Positions 18,071 through 25,360 of a DNA stretch of 64,000 bases are shown in pieces. Both the position numbers and the translations under genes were made by a program. The notes under the pieces were generated by a model. That model made no database searches. It was not told the DNA's origin and saw nothing but the letters and a program-made list of their open reading frames with translations. Source of the stretch: Flavobacterium psychrotolerans (GTDB lineage: Bacteria; Bacteroidota; Bacteroidia; Flavobacteriales; Flavobacteriaceae); assembly GCF_003097635.1 (NCBI RefSeq), contig NZ_QCZI01000007.1, positions 92,313 through 156,312 of the forward strand. The letters are read 5' to 3'. Position 1 is the stretch's first letter. Every line of letters begins with the position of its first letter.

Positions 18071-19159
18071 TTATTTTTTTAGATTACCTTCAAGTATTTT
18101 TTCTAATTCTTGAGGACTAACATTTTTAGCAATGACGTTACCGAATCCGTCAACTAAAAAATTATTTGGCACTGCCATAATTCCGTATTTTATTGCCGTT
18201 TTAGACAAAAAACCACCCTTATCATTTACATTATCCCACATTAAATTATCTTTTTGAACGGCTTTTAGCCATTTATCTTTACTGTCATCTATTGAAACCC
18301 CAAGAATTTGGAACCCTTTAGTTTCTATTACAAACTTTTTATTTTTAAATTTGTTATAAACTCTAATTAGTTCAGGAAACTCCCTTCTACAAGGCCCACA
18401 CCAACTAGCCCAAAAATCAATTAATAAATAGGCTCCTCTATAATTTCTAGTATCTATTAACACCCCTTTAGTGTCATATAATTTAAAATTAGTTATTTTA
18501 CCACCTGTATTTATGTTTCCCTCATCAAAAATCTTCTTTCTAAGATTTACAATCGCATATTTATTTTGATAATCTAAATTCAATTTTTTATAAATCTGTT
18601 TTAGTTGTTCTTTATTTAATATTGAATCCGACGACATTTGATCTAATAGAATTCCAGTATAACTGTTCTTTGGATTTTTTGTCAATATATTAATCAATTT
18701 CTTATACAATTTTTCATTCCAATCAATTTTTTTTTCATATGTCAATTTATACTTTTCAAAATCTTTCTGAATTAAAGCGGTTTTTGTTCCCAATACTGAA
18801 TTCAAAACTGAATCGTACTCTGTAACGCCATTAATTGTATTTTTTCTAATAGTAATATTTATTGTAATCGATACGTTTTCTATATAAACAGCATCATCTA
18901 AAGGACCTGTGATTGTTCCCAACGTTGCTGCACAAGGAAAAGGCACTTTTCCTTTAAAATGAAATTTATTCTCCTTAACAAGACAGCTATCTTTTATATT
19001 GTTATAAAATAAATAAATATAACCTGTATATTCACCTTTAATGTTTCCATTAAGAATAAAACCTTCATTATTATTTTTATCGAAACCGGTCAGAAAAATT
19101 AAAAACGAAAACATTGATAAAATCAAAATAATTTTCTGGATATTGTTTAAAAGTTTCAT
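18071..19159 (-). CDS. TlpA-like thioredoxin-domain protein (DUF4369-type N-terminus)
   Basis: The 362-residue protein has an N-terminal signal or anchor (IQKIILILSMFSFLIFLTGF), a DUF4369-like beta-rich domain (GNIKGEYTGYIYLFYNN near 38), a helical spacer, and a C-terminal TlpA/ResA thioredoxin domain with FWASWCGPCRREFPEL near 250 and a cis-proline stretch AVPNNFLVDGFG. No lipobox cysteine is visible. Such proteins act as periplasmic thiol-disulfide oxidoreductases. As second gene of the operon it probably shuffles or reduces wrong disulfides in the exported peptide, complementing the VKOR fusion. The gap to the precursor gene (97 bp) contains a long stem-loop. Confidence 0.87.
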   Translation of the reverse strand: MKLLNNIQKIILILSMFSFLIFLTGFDKNNNEGFILNGNIKGEYTGYIYLFYNNIKDSCLVKENKFHFKGKVPFPCAATLGTITGPLDDAVYIENVSITINITIRKNTINGVTEYDSVLNSVLGTKTALIQKDFEKYKLTYEKKIDWNEKLYKKLINILTKNPKNSYTGILLDQMSSDSILNKEQLKQIYKKLNLDYQNKYAIVNLRKKIFDEGNINTGGKITNFKLYDTKGVLIDTRNYRGAYLLIDFWASWCGPCRREFPELIRVYNKFKNKKFVIETKGFQILGVSIDDSKDKWLKAVQKDNLMWDNVNDKGGFLSKTAIKYGIMAVPNNFLVDGFGNVIAKNVSPQELEKILEGNLKK

Positions 19160-19176
19160 TATATATTTTGTTTAAT

Positions 19177-19244
19177 AAATTAGACAACTGATAGTCTCTT
19201 TGTATATTTCATTTTAGAATTCGTACTTATCAGTTGCCTAATTT
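19177..19244 (-). other. Intercistronic stem-loop between precursor peptide gene and maturation genes
   Basis: Arms at 19177-19193 and 19228-19244 are complementary over 17 bp with a single non-Watson-Crick pair that is G-U in the minus-strand transcript; the loop is 34 nt. No strong T-run follows, so it looks like a partial terminator or an RNA-stabilising hairpin that raises the precursor message above the downstream genes. Confidence 0.7.
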
Positions 19245-19256
19245 AGATTAGATTTA

Positions 19257-19448
19257 TTAGATGCAACCTGTTATATGATGGCAAGATTTTGCTCCTCCGA
19301 TAGTGGGAGAGCACACTTCACAATGTCCACATTCAGAATCCATTGTACACCATTTAGTACCAGAAGAGTAATCACAACCACCTGAAATCATTCTCATTTC
19401 GTCTCTTTTAAGACCGTTTTTAACGTCTTTTAAACTAATTTTTTTCAT
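19257..19448 (-). CDS. Double-glycine precursor of a cysteine-rich peptide (bacteriocin-like)
   Basis: The 63-residue product starts MKKISLKDVKNGLKRDEMRM and reaches ISGG at 21-24, a classic leader ending in Gly-Gly for C39 proteases. The predicted core (25-63) is 39 residues with seven cysteines at 25, 34, 40, 43, 46, 56 and 62, and is rich in Gly, Ser and His. It begins with cysteine straight after the cleavage site. No lanthipeptide dehydratase, cyclase or radical-SAM gene is nearby, whereas two thiol-redox genes are, so disulfides are the expected modification. An odd number of cysteines leaves one free, for a dimer or another linkage. It heads the operon; paired CCGTAA sites lie about 145 bp upstream. 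Antimicrobial or signalling activity is inference. Confidence 0.85.
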   Translation of the reverse strand: MKKISLKDVKNGLKRDEMRMISGGCDYSSGTKWCTMDSECGHCEVCSPTIGGAKSCHHITGCI

Positions 19449-19863
19449 AATTTTAAAATTTTTTTGTTAAACATTTTTCTAAAAAAATTTCCTAATTATC
19501 ATTTTATCAATCCACCATGTGCACTTGGTTTAATTTAAAAACGAATTAAGATAATTTTTAGCTAAATTAATTGCTCTTTTTTATTTCATTTTACGGTTTT
19601 TTGATGAAAATATTACGGTTTTTTGGTTTTAGTGTATTAGAGTATGTGTTTTTGTGAATGGCAACACAAACTATATCTACAAAGGACTGAATATAAAAGT
19701 ACTATATCTTTTTTAAGGATGTAGTATCAATAATAATAAAAGAAAACAGCATTTTTATTTGCAATTTAACAGTCCCAATACTGCTAATTTTACGGCAAAA
19801 CTATATTTCTACTATACTATAATTTGAATAGCGTCGTTAATGTACTAATGTAAATTTTGACCG
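19449..19863. other. Divergent regulatory region between precursor peptide and response regulator
   Basis: The 415-bp AT-rich gap holds the paired TTACGG sites (19591-19618) and a single TTACGG at 19790-19795. I found no clear TAnnTTTG promoter toward the peptide gene. This hints at an activator-dependent promoter, but that is only an inference from absence. Confidence 0.5.
19591..19618 (-). promoter_or_regulatory. Candidate operator: two CCGTAA half sites 22 bp apart (peptide side)
   Basis: On the plus strand TTACGGTTTTTTG occurs at 19591 and again at 19613, a 22-bp offset equal to about two helical turns. Read on the minus strand, the direction of the peptide operon, it is CCGTAA-N16-CCGTAA. 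The same arrangement recurs at 20667-20694 facing the other way. Confidence 0.55.
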
Positions 19864-20544
19864 ATGACACAAATGCCTGCAAAAAAAAATATTTTAATTG
19901 TTGATGATCATCCAATGTCCGTTGATGGTTACGTAATGCTGTTGTCTTCAATAGAAATAAACAAAAATGCGAAATATCATTTGGCATATAATTGCAAGGA
20001 AGCCTACAATCTATTAAAAGAATTGGAAACCAATAACACGGCAATAGACATCGCCTTTTTTGATATAAACATGCCTCCTTATGACGAAAAAAAGATAATG
20101 TCCGGCACTGATTTAGCGGTCTTACTAAGAAAAACGTCTCCCGCCTCCAAAATAGTTATTTTATCTTATCACGAGGAACCCATTTTGGTCAACAAAATTT
20201 TTAAAAGCATAAAACCAGAAGGATTTATTTCTAAAGGGGATGTTAATTATCGATTTTTTCCGGAAGTTTACAAAAAGATAATGGACAATGATTTTTATTT
20301 TAGTCCTTCAATCATTAAATCACAAAAACATTTTATTCAAAAAGACTTCAAGTGGGACGAACACGACAGTAAAATTGTGCTGTTAATTTCCCAAGGTATA
20401 AAAACCATAAACCTGCCCAAATATATTCCTCTTTCTTTGAGTGCCATCGAAAAAAGAAAAGCCAATATCAAAAAACAACTCGTTTTTGGCACTGGTACTG
20501 ACCTAAAAATGTTAGAAATTTTGAAAACATTTGGTTTTATATAG
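19864..20544 (+). CDS. LuxR-type response regulator
   Basis: The 226-residue protein has an N-terminal receiver domain (ILIVDDHPMSVDGY with the acidic pair at 14-15, phospho-acceptor Asp67 in FFDINMPPYD, and KIVILSYHEEP) and a C-terminal helix-turn-helix of the LuxR/NarL class (DSKIVLLISQGIKTINLPKYIPLSLSAI split over 167-194, then EKRKANIKKQL). No histidine kinase lies beside it. It is transcribed away from the peptide operon and ends at a bidirectional terminator. Matching half-site pairs on both sides make it the natural candidate regulator of the peptide operon and of the unit downstream. The start could be ATG 19864 or a Met three codons later. Confidence 0.88.
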   Translation: MTQMPAKKNILIVDDHPMSVDGYVMLLSSIEINKNAKYHLAYNCKEAYNLLKELETNNTAIDIAFFDINMPPYDEKKIMSGTDLAVLLRKTSPASKIVILSYHEEPILVNKIFKSIKPEGFISKGDVNYRFFPEVYKKIMDNDFYFSPSIIKSQKHFIQKDFKWDEHDSKIVLLISQGIKTINLPKYIPLSLSAIEKRKANIKKQLVFGTGTDLKMLEILKTFGFI

Positions 20545-20581
20545 TTTAGAAAAATCAATTTCTAGAAATAGAGTAATTATC

Positions 20582-20613
20582 AAAAAACTACATCAGTAAT
20601 GGTGTAGTTTTTT
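20582..20613. terminator. Bidirectional terminator after the response regulator
   Basis: The arms AAAAAACTACA (20582-20592) and TGTAGTTTTTT (20603-20613) form a stem with a T-run on the plus side and an A-run on the other. Confidence 0.75.
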
Positions 20614-20666
20614 GTTTTATAAACTATTTACTATAACAAAAACAAGTCTCTATAAATTAAAAAACA

Positions 20667-20694
20667 CCGTAAAAAATTTGCCGAAAAACCGTAA
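20667..20694 (+). promoter_or_regulatory. Candidate operator: two CCGTAA half sites 22 bp apart (downstream side)
   Basis: CCGTAA occurs at 20667 and 20689, spaced as in the pair at 19591-19618 but pointing to the plus-strand genes. It lies upstream of the minisatellite and of the gene at 21056. Confidence 0.5.
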
Positions 20695-20769
20695 TATAAT
20701 TCAAAATGAATTAACGAACCTTAGCGCGACCAACTAAAGAGAAAATTGGGCTGATTTTATTTTACAGAA

Positions 20770-20958
20770 GTGCTGTGGGTTTGACCAGACACTCTAGGGA
20801 CTTGACTGGACGGTCTGTGGGCTTGACCCGATGCTCTGGAGGTTTGACCAGCCGGACTGTGAACTTGACTGAAACGACTGTGGGCTTGACCAGACACTCT
20901 GGGGGTTTGACTGGAGCGTCTGTGGGTTTGACTGGACGGATTGGGGATTTGACTAGCG
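20770..20958 (+). repeat. Minisatellite of nine 21-bp units
   Basis: Nine degenerate units of 21 bp follow one another, with the core CTGTGGGTTTGACC or CTCTGGGGGTTTGACT in each. Units 1-3 resemble units 6-8, giving a 105-bp higher-order pattern. The tract is markedly GC-richer than its surroundings. Translated on the plus strand it would give a heptad of the form SxGLTxx; no start with family support was found. Confidence 0.85.
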
Positions 20959-21055
20959 AGGCTACAAACCAGTGCGTAAACACTAAAATTTAGATTACCC
21001 CCGTAAACAAGGGGATTCACACTTAATTAGTAACCAATTATAAACAAGCACATTT

Positions 21056-21673
21056 ATGAAATCACAGGATTATCTTCCGCATTCAGAAGCCGAACAAGCG
21101 ATTTGGCTTACCAGTTTTAAAACCAACTTGGCTACACAAGGCGCCGCCGTGGGACTTGTTGCAGCTCAAATTACCACCACAACCACATCAGCCAACAATA
21201 TTATTGTTGCGCTAAACGATGTCGAGACCAAACGGGTGGCTTATAATCAGGCTACTACCCAAAAGGAAACGGTGAAAAAAAATGAGCTTAAAACCCTGCG
21301 TGACACGGTGGCAAAAATTAAAACCAATTCGGGTTATACAGAGGCTATTGGGAAAAGCCTAGGCATAGTGGGCGGTGTTGTCCTCTTTGATGCGCTAAAC
21401 TACAAAGCCACTATCACGGCAGAACGGTTTGCAGGATACATTCGCATTAAGTTTACAAAAAACGGTACCGACGGCATTAACCTATACCACCGCAAAAAAG
21501 GCGAAGTGGCATGGCAGTTTTTAGCCCGCGACACTAAAAGTCCATATGACGACCACATAACGCTTGAAACCGCAGGCCAACCCGAACATTGGGAATACCG
21601 CGCCTATGGCGTGATAGACGATGCCGAAATAGGGCAAGCCAGCGACATTATAGAAATGGTGTTTGGTGGGTAA
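21056..21673 (+). CDS. Hypothetical protein linked to the minisatellite
   Basis: The 205-residue protein opens MKSQDYLPHSEAEQAIWL, has a helical, threonine-rich N-terminal half (AAQITTTTTSANNIIVAL, KETVKKNELKTLRDTVAKI) and a beta-rich C-terminal half that resembles a fibronectin type III-like fold (FAGYIRIKFTKNGTDGINLYHR near 144, WEYRAYGVIDDAEIGQASD). No signal peptide or catalytic motif is seen. Its DNA is visibly richer in G and C than neighbouring genes, and it follows the 21-bp repeat, as I recall for similar Bacteroidota genes. Transfer is possible. Function unknown. Confidence 0.75.
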   Translation: MKSQDYLPHSEAEQAIWLTSFKTNLATQGAAVGLVAAQITTTTTSANNIIVALNDVETKRVAYNQATTQKETVKKNELKTLRDTVAKIKTNSGYTEAIGKSLGIVGGVVLFDALNYKATITAERFAGYIRIKFTKNGTDGINLYHRKKGEVAWQFLARDTKSPYDDHITLETAGQPEHWEYRAYGVIDDAEIGQASDIIEMVFGG

Positions 21674-21763
21674 ATTAGGGATTTAGCCCCATCAGGGTGT
21701 TTTATAAAAAACAGGAAGCCGAAAACTGGAGTGAAGAGTAGGTAAATTGACTAAAACTACAAA

Positions 21764-22354
21764 ATGAAACAATCAGAAAAATTAGATATTATCTTAAAAG
21801 CATTATATGGATCCAGATTTGATGGGAGATATTATTCTATTGGAGCAATATTAGAGAATTTAAACATTGAATTTGATCCATTTATTGAATTACGAATGTT
21901 GGCTAAAAGACTAGAAGATGACGGATTAATAAAAACCATTTTCTCTAGAAATGATGCCTCCGCAACCTTGACATCTATTGGTATTGACTACTGTGAAGGT
22001 AATTCATATACATATATCGGTAAGTCATTAATAACTAATAATTATCATATGAATATTACAAATAGCCCAAATGCAAATATTGTTTCTAAGTCCTCCAATG
22101 TAACAATAAAAATCACAAATTATGGAGAGATTAAAAGAACAATTGAAAATTTAAGAAATTCAATTTCTAATCATGAAGAAATTGATTTAGATAAAAAACA
22201 AGAAATGTTAGAATGTGTAGATGAAATAGAAACAAATATTGATGCTGGAAAAAAGCCAAAATATTCTTTTACCGCATTATCTCATATGGCAGGAAGCCTT
22301 TCAGAAGTAGGTCTTTTTGTCATTGAACTAGGTAAATTAATCTTCGATAAATAA
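21764..22354 (+). CDS. Hypothetical protein with winged-helix-like N-terminus
   Basis: The 196-residue product begins with a stretch (about 1-75) that looks like a winged helix: LDIILKALYGSRFDGRYYSIG, ELRMLAKRLEDDGLIKTIF, ATLTSIGIDYCEG. A beta-rich middle follows (NNYHMNITNSPNANIVSKSS), then a helical acidic region (NHEEIDLDKKQEMLECVDEIET) and a hydrophobic C-terminal helix (MAGSLSEVGLFVIELGKLIF). No family is recognised. It is AT-rich like the following genes and could be the first gene of the accessory patch. A sensor or effector role is conceivable but unproven. Confidence 0.7.
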   Translation: MKQSEKLDIILKALYGSRFDGRYYSIGAILENLNIEFDPFIELRMLAKRLEDDGLIKTIFSRNDASATLTSIGIDYCEGNSYTYIGKSLITNNYHMNITNSPNANIVSKSSNVTIKITNYGEIKRTIENLRNSISNHEEIDLDKKQEMLECVDEIETNIDAGKKPKYSFTALSHMAGSLSEVGLFVIELGKLIFDK

Positions 22355-22461
22355 AAAAATTCACCTTATAAATTAAAATTATTTCTTAACTTTCTGTGAT
22401 TGCTAAGTTAGCATGTCCAAACTCTTAGAAACCGTTTAAAGAAATAAAAAAAAATTAAAAA

Positions 22462-23637
22462 ATGGAAAATAGAAATTTAGAAGTATATCATTTTAGTCTT
22501 TATTCGACCGATGACTTAAAAACAAAAGTAGATTATTCAAATATTTACGGAAAAGATATTTATGACATATTAAAATCAGATTTAATTAAATTTTTAGATG
22601 ATTTAGGTCCAAATCAAGTATTTGGAAAAACCATAAACATTGATAGTGTTGAAGGAAAATCAGTTTTAAAGTCAAATAATACTTTAAGAATTATATCCGG
22701 AAAAATCAAAGTTGGTGATGATGATGGCAAAGAACAAGATTTTACAAATGGAGGAAAAATGAAAGAAGTAGTTTACACTAAGAAAAAAGGAACCTATGCT
22801 AGACGTCCTTTTTACTTTATGATTATTGCACCGAAAAACAAAAAAGTTGGTTTTATTATTTTAGAAAAAGAAGGTGTTCATTCATGTAAAAAAACATTTA
22901 TAAAAGCTTTGCAAATTTTTGTTAAACAAAAATTATCTTCTCTTTTGTTAAGAGAAGAAAAATTTATTGAAGACGATATTATAAAAAACTATATTTCTAA
23001 TGGCAACTACGATAAAATAAGTTTAACAAGAAGCAAATTACCCAAAGATTTGTGTGATTTATATTTGGGAGACTATGAAGAAGATGGAGAATATCAAATA
23101 GAATTAAATATTTTAAACCCGTTGGGTGTAATTGATGAAAATTTAAATTATAGAATAAATAAAAAATTGAACCACATAGAAACATAGAAAAAAAGAGTTG
23201 GATAGCCCAATATTTGGGTTCACATGGCTATGTTTTTCTCAAATAAAGTGAAACGCCTTTCAAAATTCATAAAATCTATGTTTCTATGTGGCTAAAAATT
23301 AAACAATTTTGAATTACACCCAACGGGTATTTTAACTAAAAAAGGAGCTGATTTTACTAAAGTTACGAAAGATAAAATTTTAAGAAATTTAGAAACATAT
23401 AAAGGTTTTTTTACTGGTGACGAATTTAAAAAATTAGGCTTTGATGAAAATGCAAAACTTAAAATTGTATCTGAATTAGATGGTAATAAAAAAACCATTG
23501 ATTTGGGAGACACAATGCAAATAAGACCATATTATCAAGTTGAAGTCAATATTGATGATACCGGATTTTCAGATTTTGACCATATTAATAAAAAAGCAAT
23601 CGAACTTGTTAAAAGTTTTGATTTAGACATAATATAA
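22462..23637 (+). pseudogene. Hypothetical gene split by a 212-bp miniature element
   Basis: The frame from 22462 reads 218 codons, then enters the miniature element at 23117 and stops at 23187 after 241 codons. Removing the element and one copy of its 7-bp target duplication (ATTTTAA) rejoins the frame exactly, and it continues for 100 codons to a TAA at 23635-23637, giving a 318-residue ancestral protein. It is soluble and lysine-rich. Notable parts are YARRPFYFMIIAPKNKKVGF near 113, VGFIILEKEGVHSCKKTF near 130 and, after the break, a conserved-looking end (VEVNIDDTGFSDFDHINKK). I do not recognise the family. The next gene begins 1 bp after the ancestral stop, so the pair formed one unit. 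The truncated 241-residue product may still be made. Confidence 0.8.
23117..23328 (-). mobile_element. Miniature inverted-repeat element, copy 1 (interrupts a gene)
   Basis: The 212-bp element is bounded by ACCCGTTGGGTGTAATT and its inverted complement, with target duplication ATTTTAA at 23110-23116 and 23329-23335. Compared with the other copies it is inserted in the opposite orientation. Inner arms CCACATAGAAACATAG and its complement pair as well, so the whole element folds back on itself. It encodes no protein. Confidence 0.85.
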
Positions 23638-23638
23638 A

Positions 23639-24255
23639 ATGTATAAGGAATTAAATATAAAAAAAATTATTCTTGAACACTTCAAATCATTTCACGGGAA
23701 AAATGGAAAATTGATTTTGAAAGATAAAATTAGTTATATCTATTTACCATTAATAACTAGTGCTTTCTTGGGAATTATTTGTCATTTTAGTGATAATTTA
23801 AAAAATATTATTTCTGTTTGTTTATCAATTTTAATAGGTCTTTTATTTAATTTATTAATCTTGGTAATAACAAATATTGACACTGAAAAATTTATTAACC
23901 ATAACAATAGTGATTTAAAAAAAGAGTCTTACTATTAAACGAAACATTTTACAATGTATCATTCTCAGTAGTAATAAGTGTGTTCTCTCTAATCTTTTTA
24001 TTTTTAATTGATGTGTTTAAGTTTTCAACTTCATTTAATGATTTTTTAATCTTACTATTTGAAATTGACATTGATAAAATAATTCAATCTTTACTCTATG
24101 TTCTATTATATTTCTCATTGATAAACACATTTATTGTTTTATTCATGATTCTTAAAAGAATTGAAAAATTATTTTCAGTAAAACTTAATCAGGAAATTGA
24201 AATAATTGAAAAAAAAGAAAAAAAAGATTTGGATAATTGGGAAGATATAAATTAA
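23639..24255 (+). CDS. Four-helix membrane protein with a -1 frameshift at an A7 run
   Basis: Two frames join into one plausible protein. The first (23639-23938, 99 codons) has two hydrophobic helices (YLPLITSAFLGIICHF and IISVCLSILIGLLFNLLILV). Its stop comes shortly after the run of seven A at 23917-23923 in the sequence GATTTA-A6-GAG. Slipping back one base there continues as RVLLLNETFYNVSFSVV and leads into the second frame, with two more helices and a charged tail (IEKKEKKDLDNWEDIN) ending at 24255. The joined protein would be 205 residues. A AAA AAA in frame is a fitting -1 slippery site, but a real mutation or a sequencing error in the homopolymer would look the same. It starts 1 bp after the stop of the broken gene before it. 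Family not recognised. Confidence 0.6.
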
Positions 24256-24600
24256 ATAAGTCCGACCGCGCGGATATGTCGCCACGTTGCTATCGGATTT
24301 ACAAACCAGATAGCCTGAATTGCATTCCGTGTCCACCTTTAGATTTGCAAAGAAGTTTTTTAGTAACTTTAACTAACAACCAAACTGACAAAGTGCACCA
24401 TCATGCCCAAAATAGGTAAAACAAAAATATTAACGAAGTTTAATAAATAATTTAAAAGCTCCCCGAAGTTCTCGATGATAAATTTAAGAAATTCAAACTC
24501 AATTCTTGGGCATTCATTAGACGGGAAATGGCACTGATTTTTCGCCTAAATTTCTACTTGAAAACATCCAGAATAAAATAAAATTCTAGAAATTTAATCC
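24256..24600. other. Intergenic stretch with no convincing gene
   Basis: These 345 bp include a GC-richer patch near 24259-24300 (GACCGCGCGGATATGTCGCC) unlike the flanks, possibly the remnant of a repeat. A 60-codon frame across it overlaps the membrane protein end and has no protein-like features. No terminator stem was seen. Confidence 0.4.
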
Positions 24601-25326
24601 CTAAATAGGGTTATAATCCATAACTTTCCAATCCTTGTTAGACAAATCCAGATAATGGTAATGCACGACATCGTCCTTGTCAAATTGTCCGTTTTTGTTG
24701 GTGTCTTCGATGGTTCTAAAATACAAGCGGCTTTTAGATTCCATCAAATTCCAATCAATCAATTCTTGCAAATCGGCAGAAATTTTCGTAAATCTTTTCC
24801 CTGAAATTTCGCTGATGTAGAGTGTTTTGATATCATTTACATCCAATTTATCATCTTTATTGGTGTCCATATCGGCCAAGGCATAAACCAGAACCTGCTG
24901 TTTTGTTTTATCGGAAACCGACTTTAAATAAGTAGCGGTTTGAATCAAGATGGGCTTGTCGGTCAACGCTTTTATGGAATCAGAACCTATTTCCTGGAAT
25001 TTTAAATTTTGCAAATATCCGGTAATTTCATATTCGCTGTAATTGGATATCTTAAAACTAATATCATTTACATTGGATGAAGAATCATATTTCAACTTAG
25101 CATTTCCTCCGTAAATATTTAAACCTCCAACTGGATGGATCAAATAATTGGTTCCTTGCATTTGTATAGGCAAATCCGCAATTTCCACTTGGTCAGTATC
25201 TAATTTAGGTTGCTCTTTGGGTTTAGACGAATTTTCATAAATCACTTTTGGATTTTCTATCTCTTCTTTACAACTAACTAAAAGCGCAAGAAAGAAAACA
25301 ACGGAATATTTTGCTATATTTTTCAT
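24601..25326 (-). CDS. Lipoprotein with EF-hand-like motifs
   Basis: Starting at the ATG at 25326, the 241-residue protein has a lipoprotein signal (MKNIAKYSVVFFLALLVSC) with the lipid-anchored Cys at 19, followed by Lys-Glu-Glu. Two calcium-binding-like loops are visible, DMDTNKDDKLDVND and DTNKNGQFDKDD, with the D-x-N/D-x-D/N pattern of EF-hand or dockerin loops. A longer start at 25356 would put ten residues before the signal and is less likely. It is the third gene of an operon behind the TonB-dependent receptor, so it probably sits at the outer membrane and serves that receptor. Ligand unknown. Confidence 0.78.
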   Translation of the reverse strand: MKNIAKYSVVFFLALLVSCKEEIENPKVIYENSSKPKEQPKLDTDQVEIADLPIQMQGTNYLIHPVGGLNIYGGNAKLKYDSSSNVNDISFKISNYSEYEITGYLQNLKFQEIGSDSIKALTDKPILIQTATYLKSVSDKTKQQVLVYALADMDTNKDDKLDVNDIKTLYISEISGKRFTKISADLQELIDWNLMESKSRLYFRTIEDTNKNGQFDKDDVVHYHYLDLSNKDWKVMDYNPI

Positions 25327-25360
25327 TTTGAAAAAATTAAATAATTTAAACAACAATTAA

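Larger units (their letters stand above)
20545..21055. other. Intergenic region with terminator, paired CCGTAA sites and minisatellite
   Basis: The 511-bp gap contains, in order, the response regulator terminator (20582-20613), the second CCGTAA pair (20667-20694), the nine-unit 21-bp repeat (20770-20958) and about 95 bp of leader before the next gene. Open frames exist on both strands through the repeat only because the unit length is a multiple of three. Confidence 0.6.

Noticed and set aside
20770..20958. CRISPR array
   Set aside because: Units are contiguous 21-bp variants without spacers, and no cas gene is present.
20757..21020. Open frames on both strands across the 21-bp repeat, which could be read as repeat proteins
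   Set aside because: They follow from a unit length divisible by three; neither has a convincing start, composition or homologous domain.
22462..24255. Identification as the Kiwa defence system
   Set aside because: The size and membrane/soluble pairing are similar, but no sequence motif supports it and gene order differs from what I remember.
24237..24419. A 60-codon frame after the membrane protein
   Set aside because: It overlaps the end of the real gene and looks non-coding, though the GC-richer patch could be a repeat remnant.
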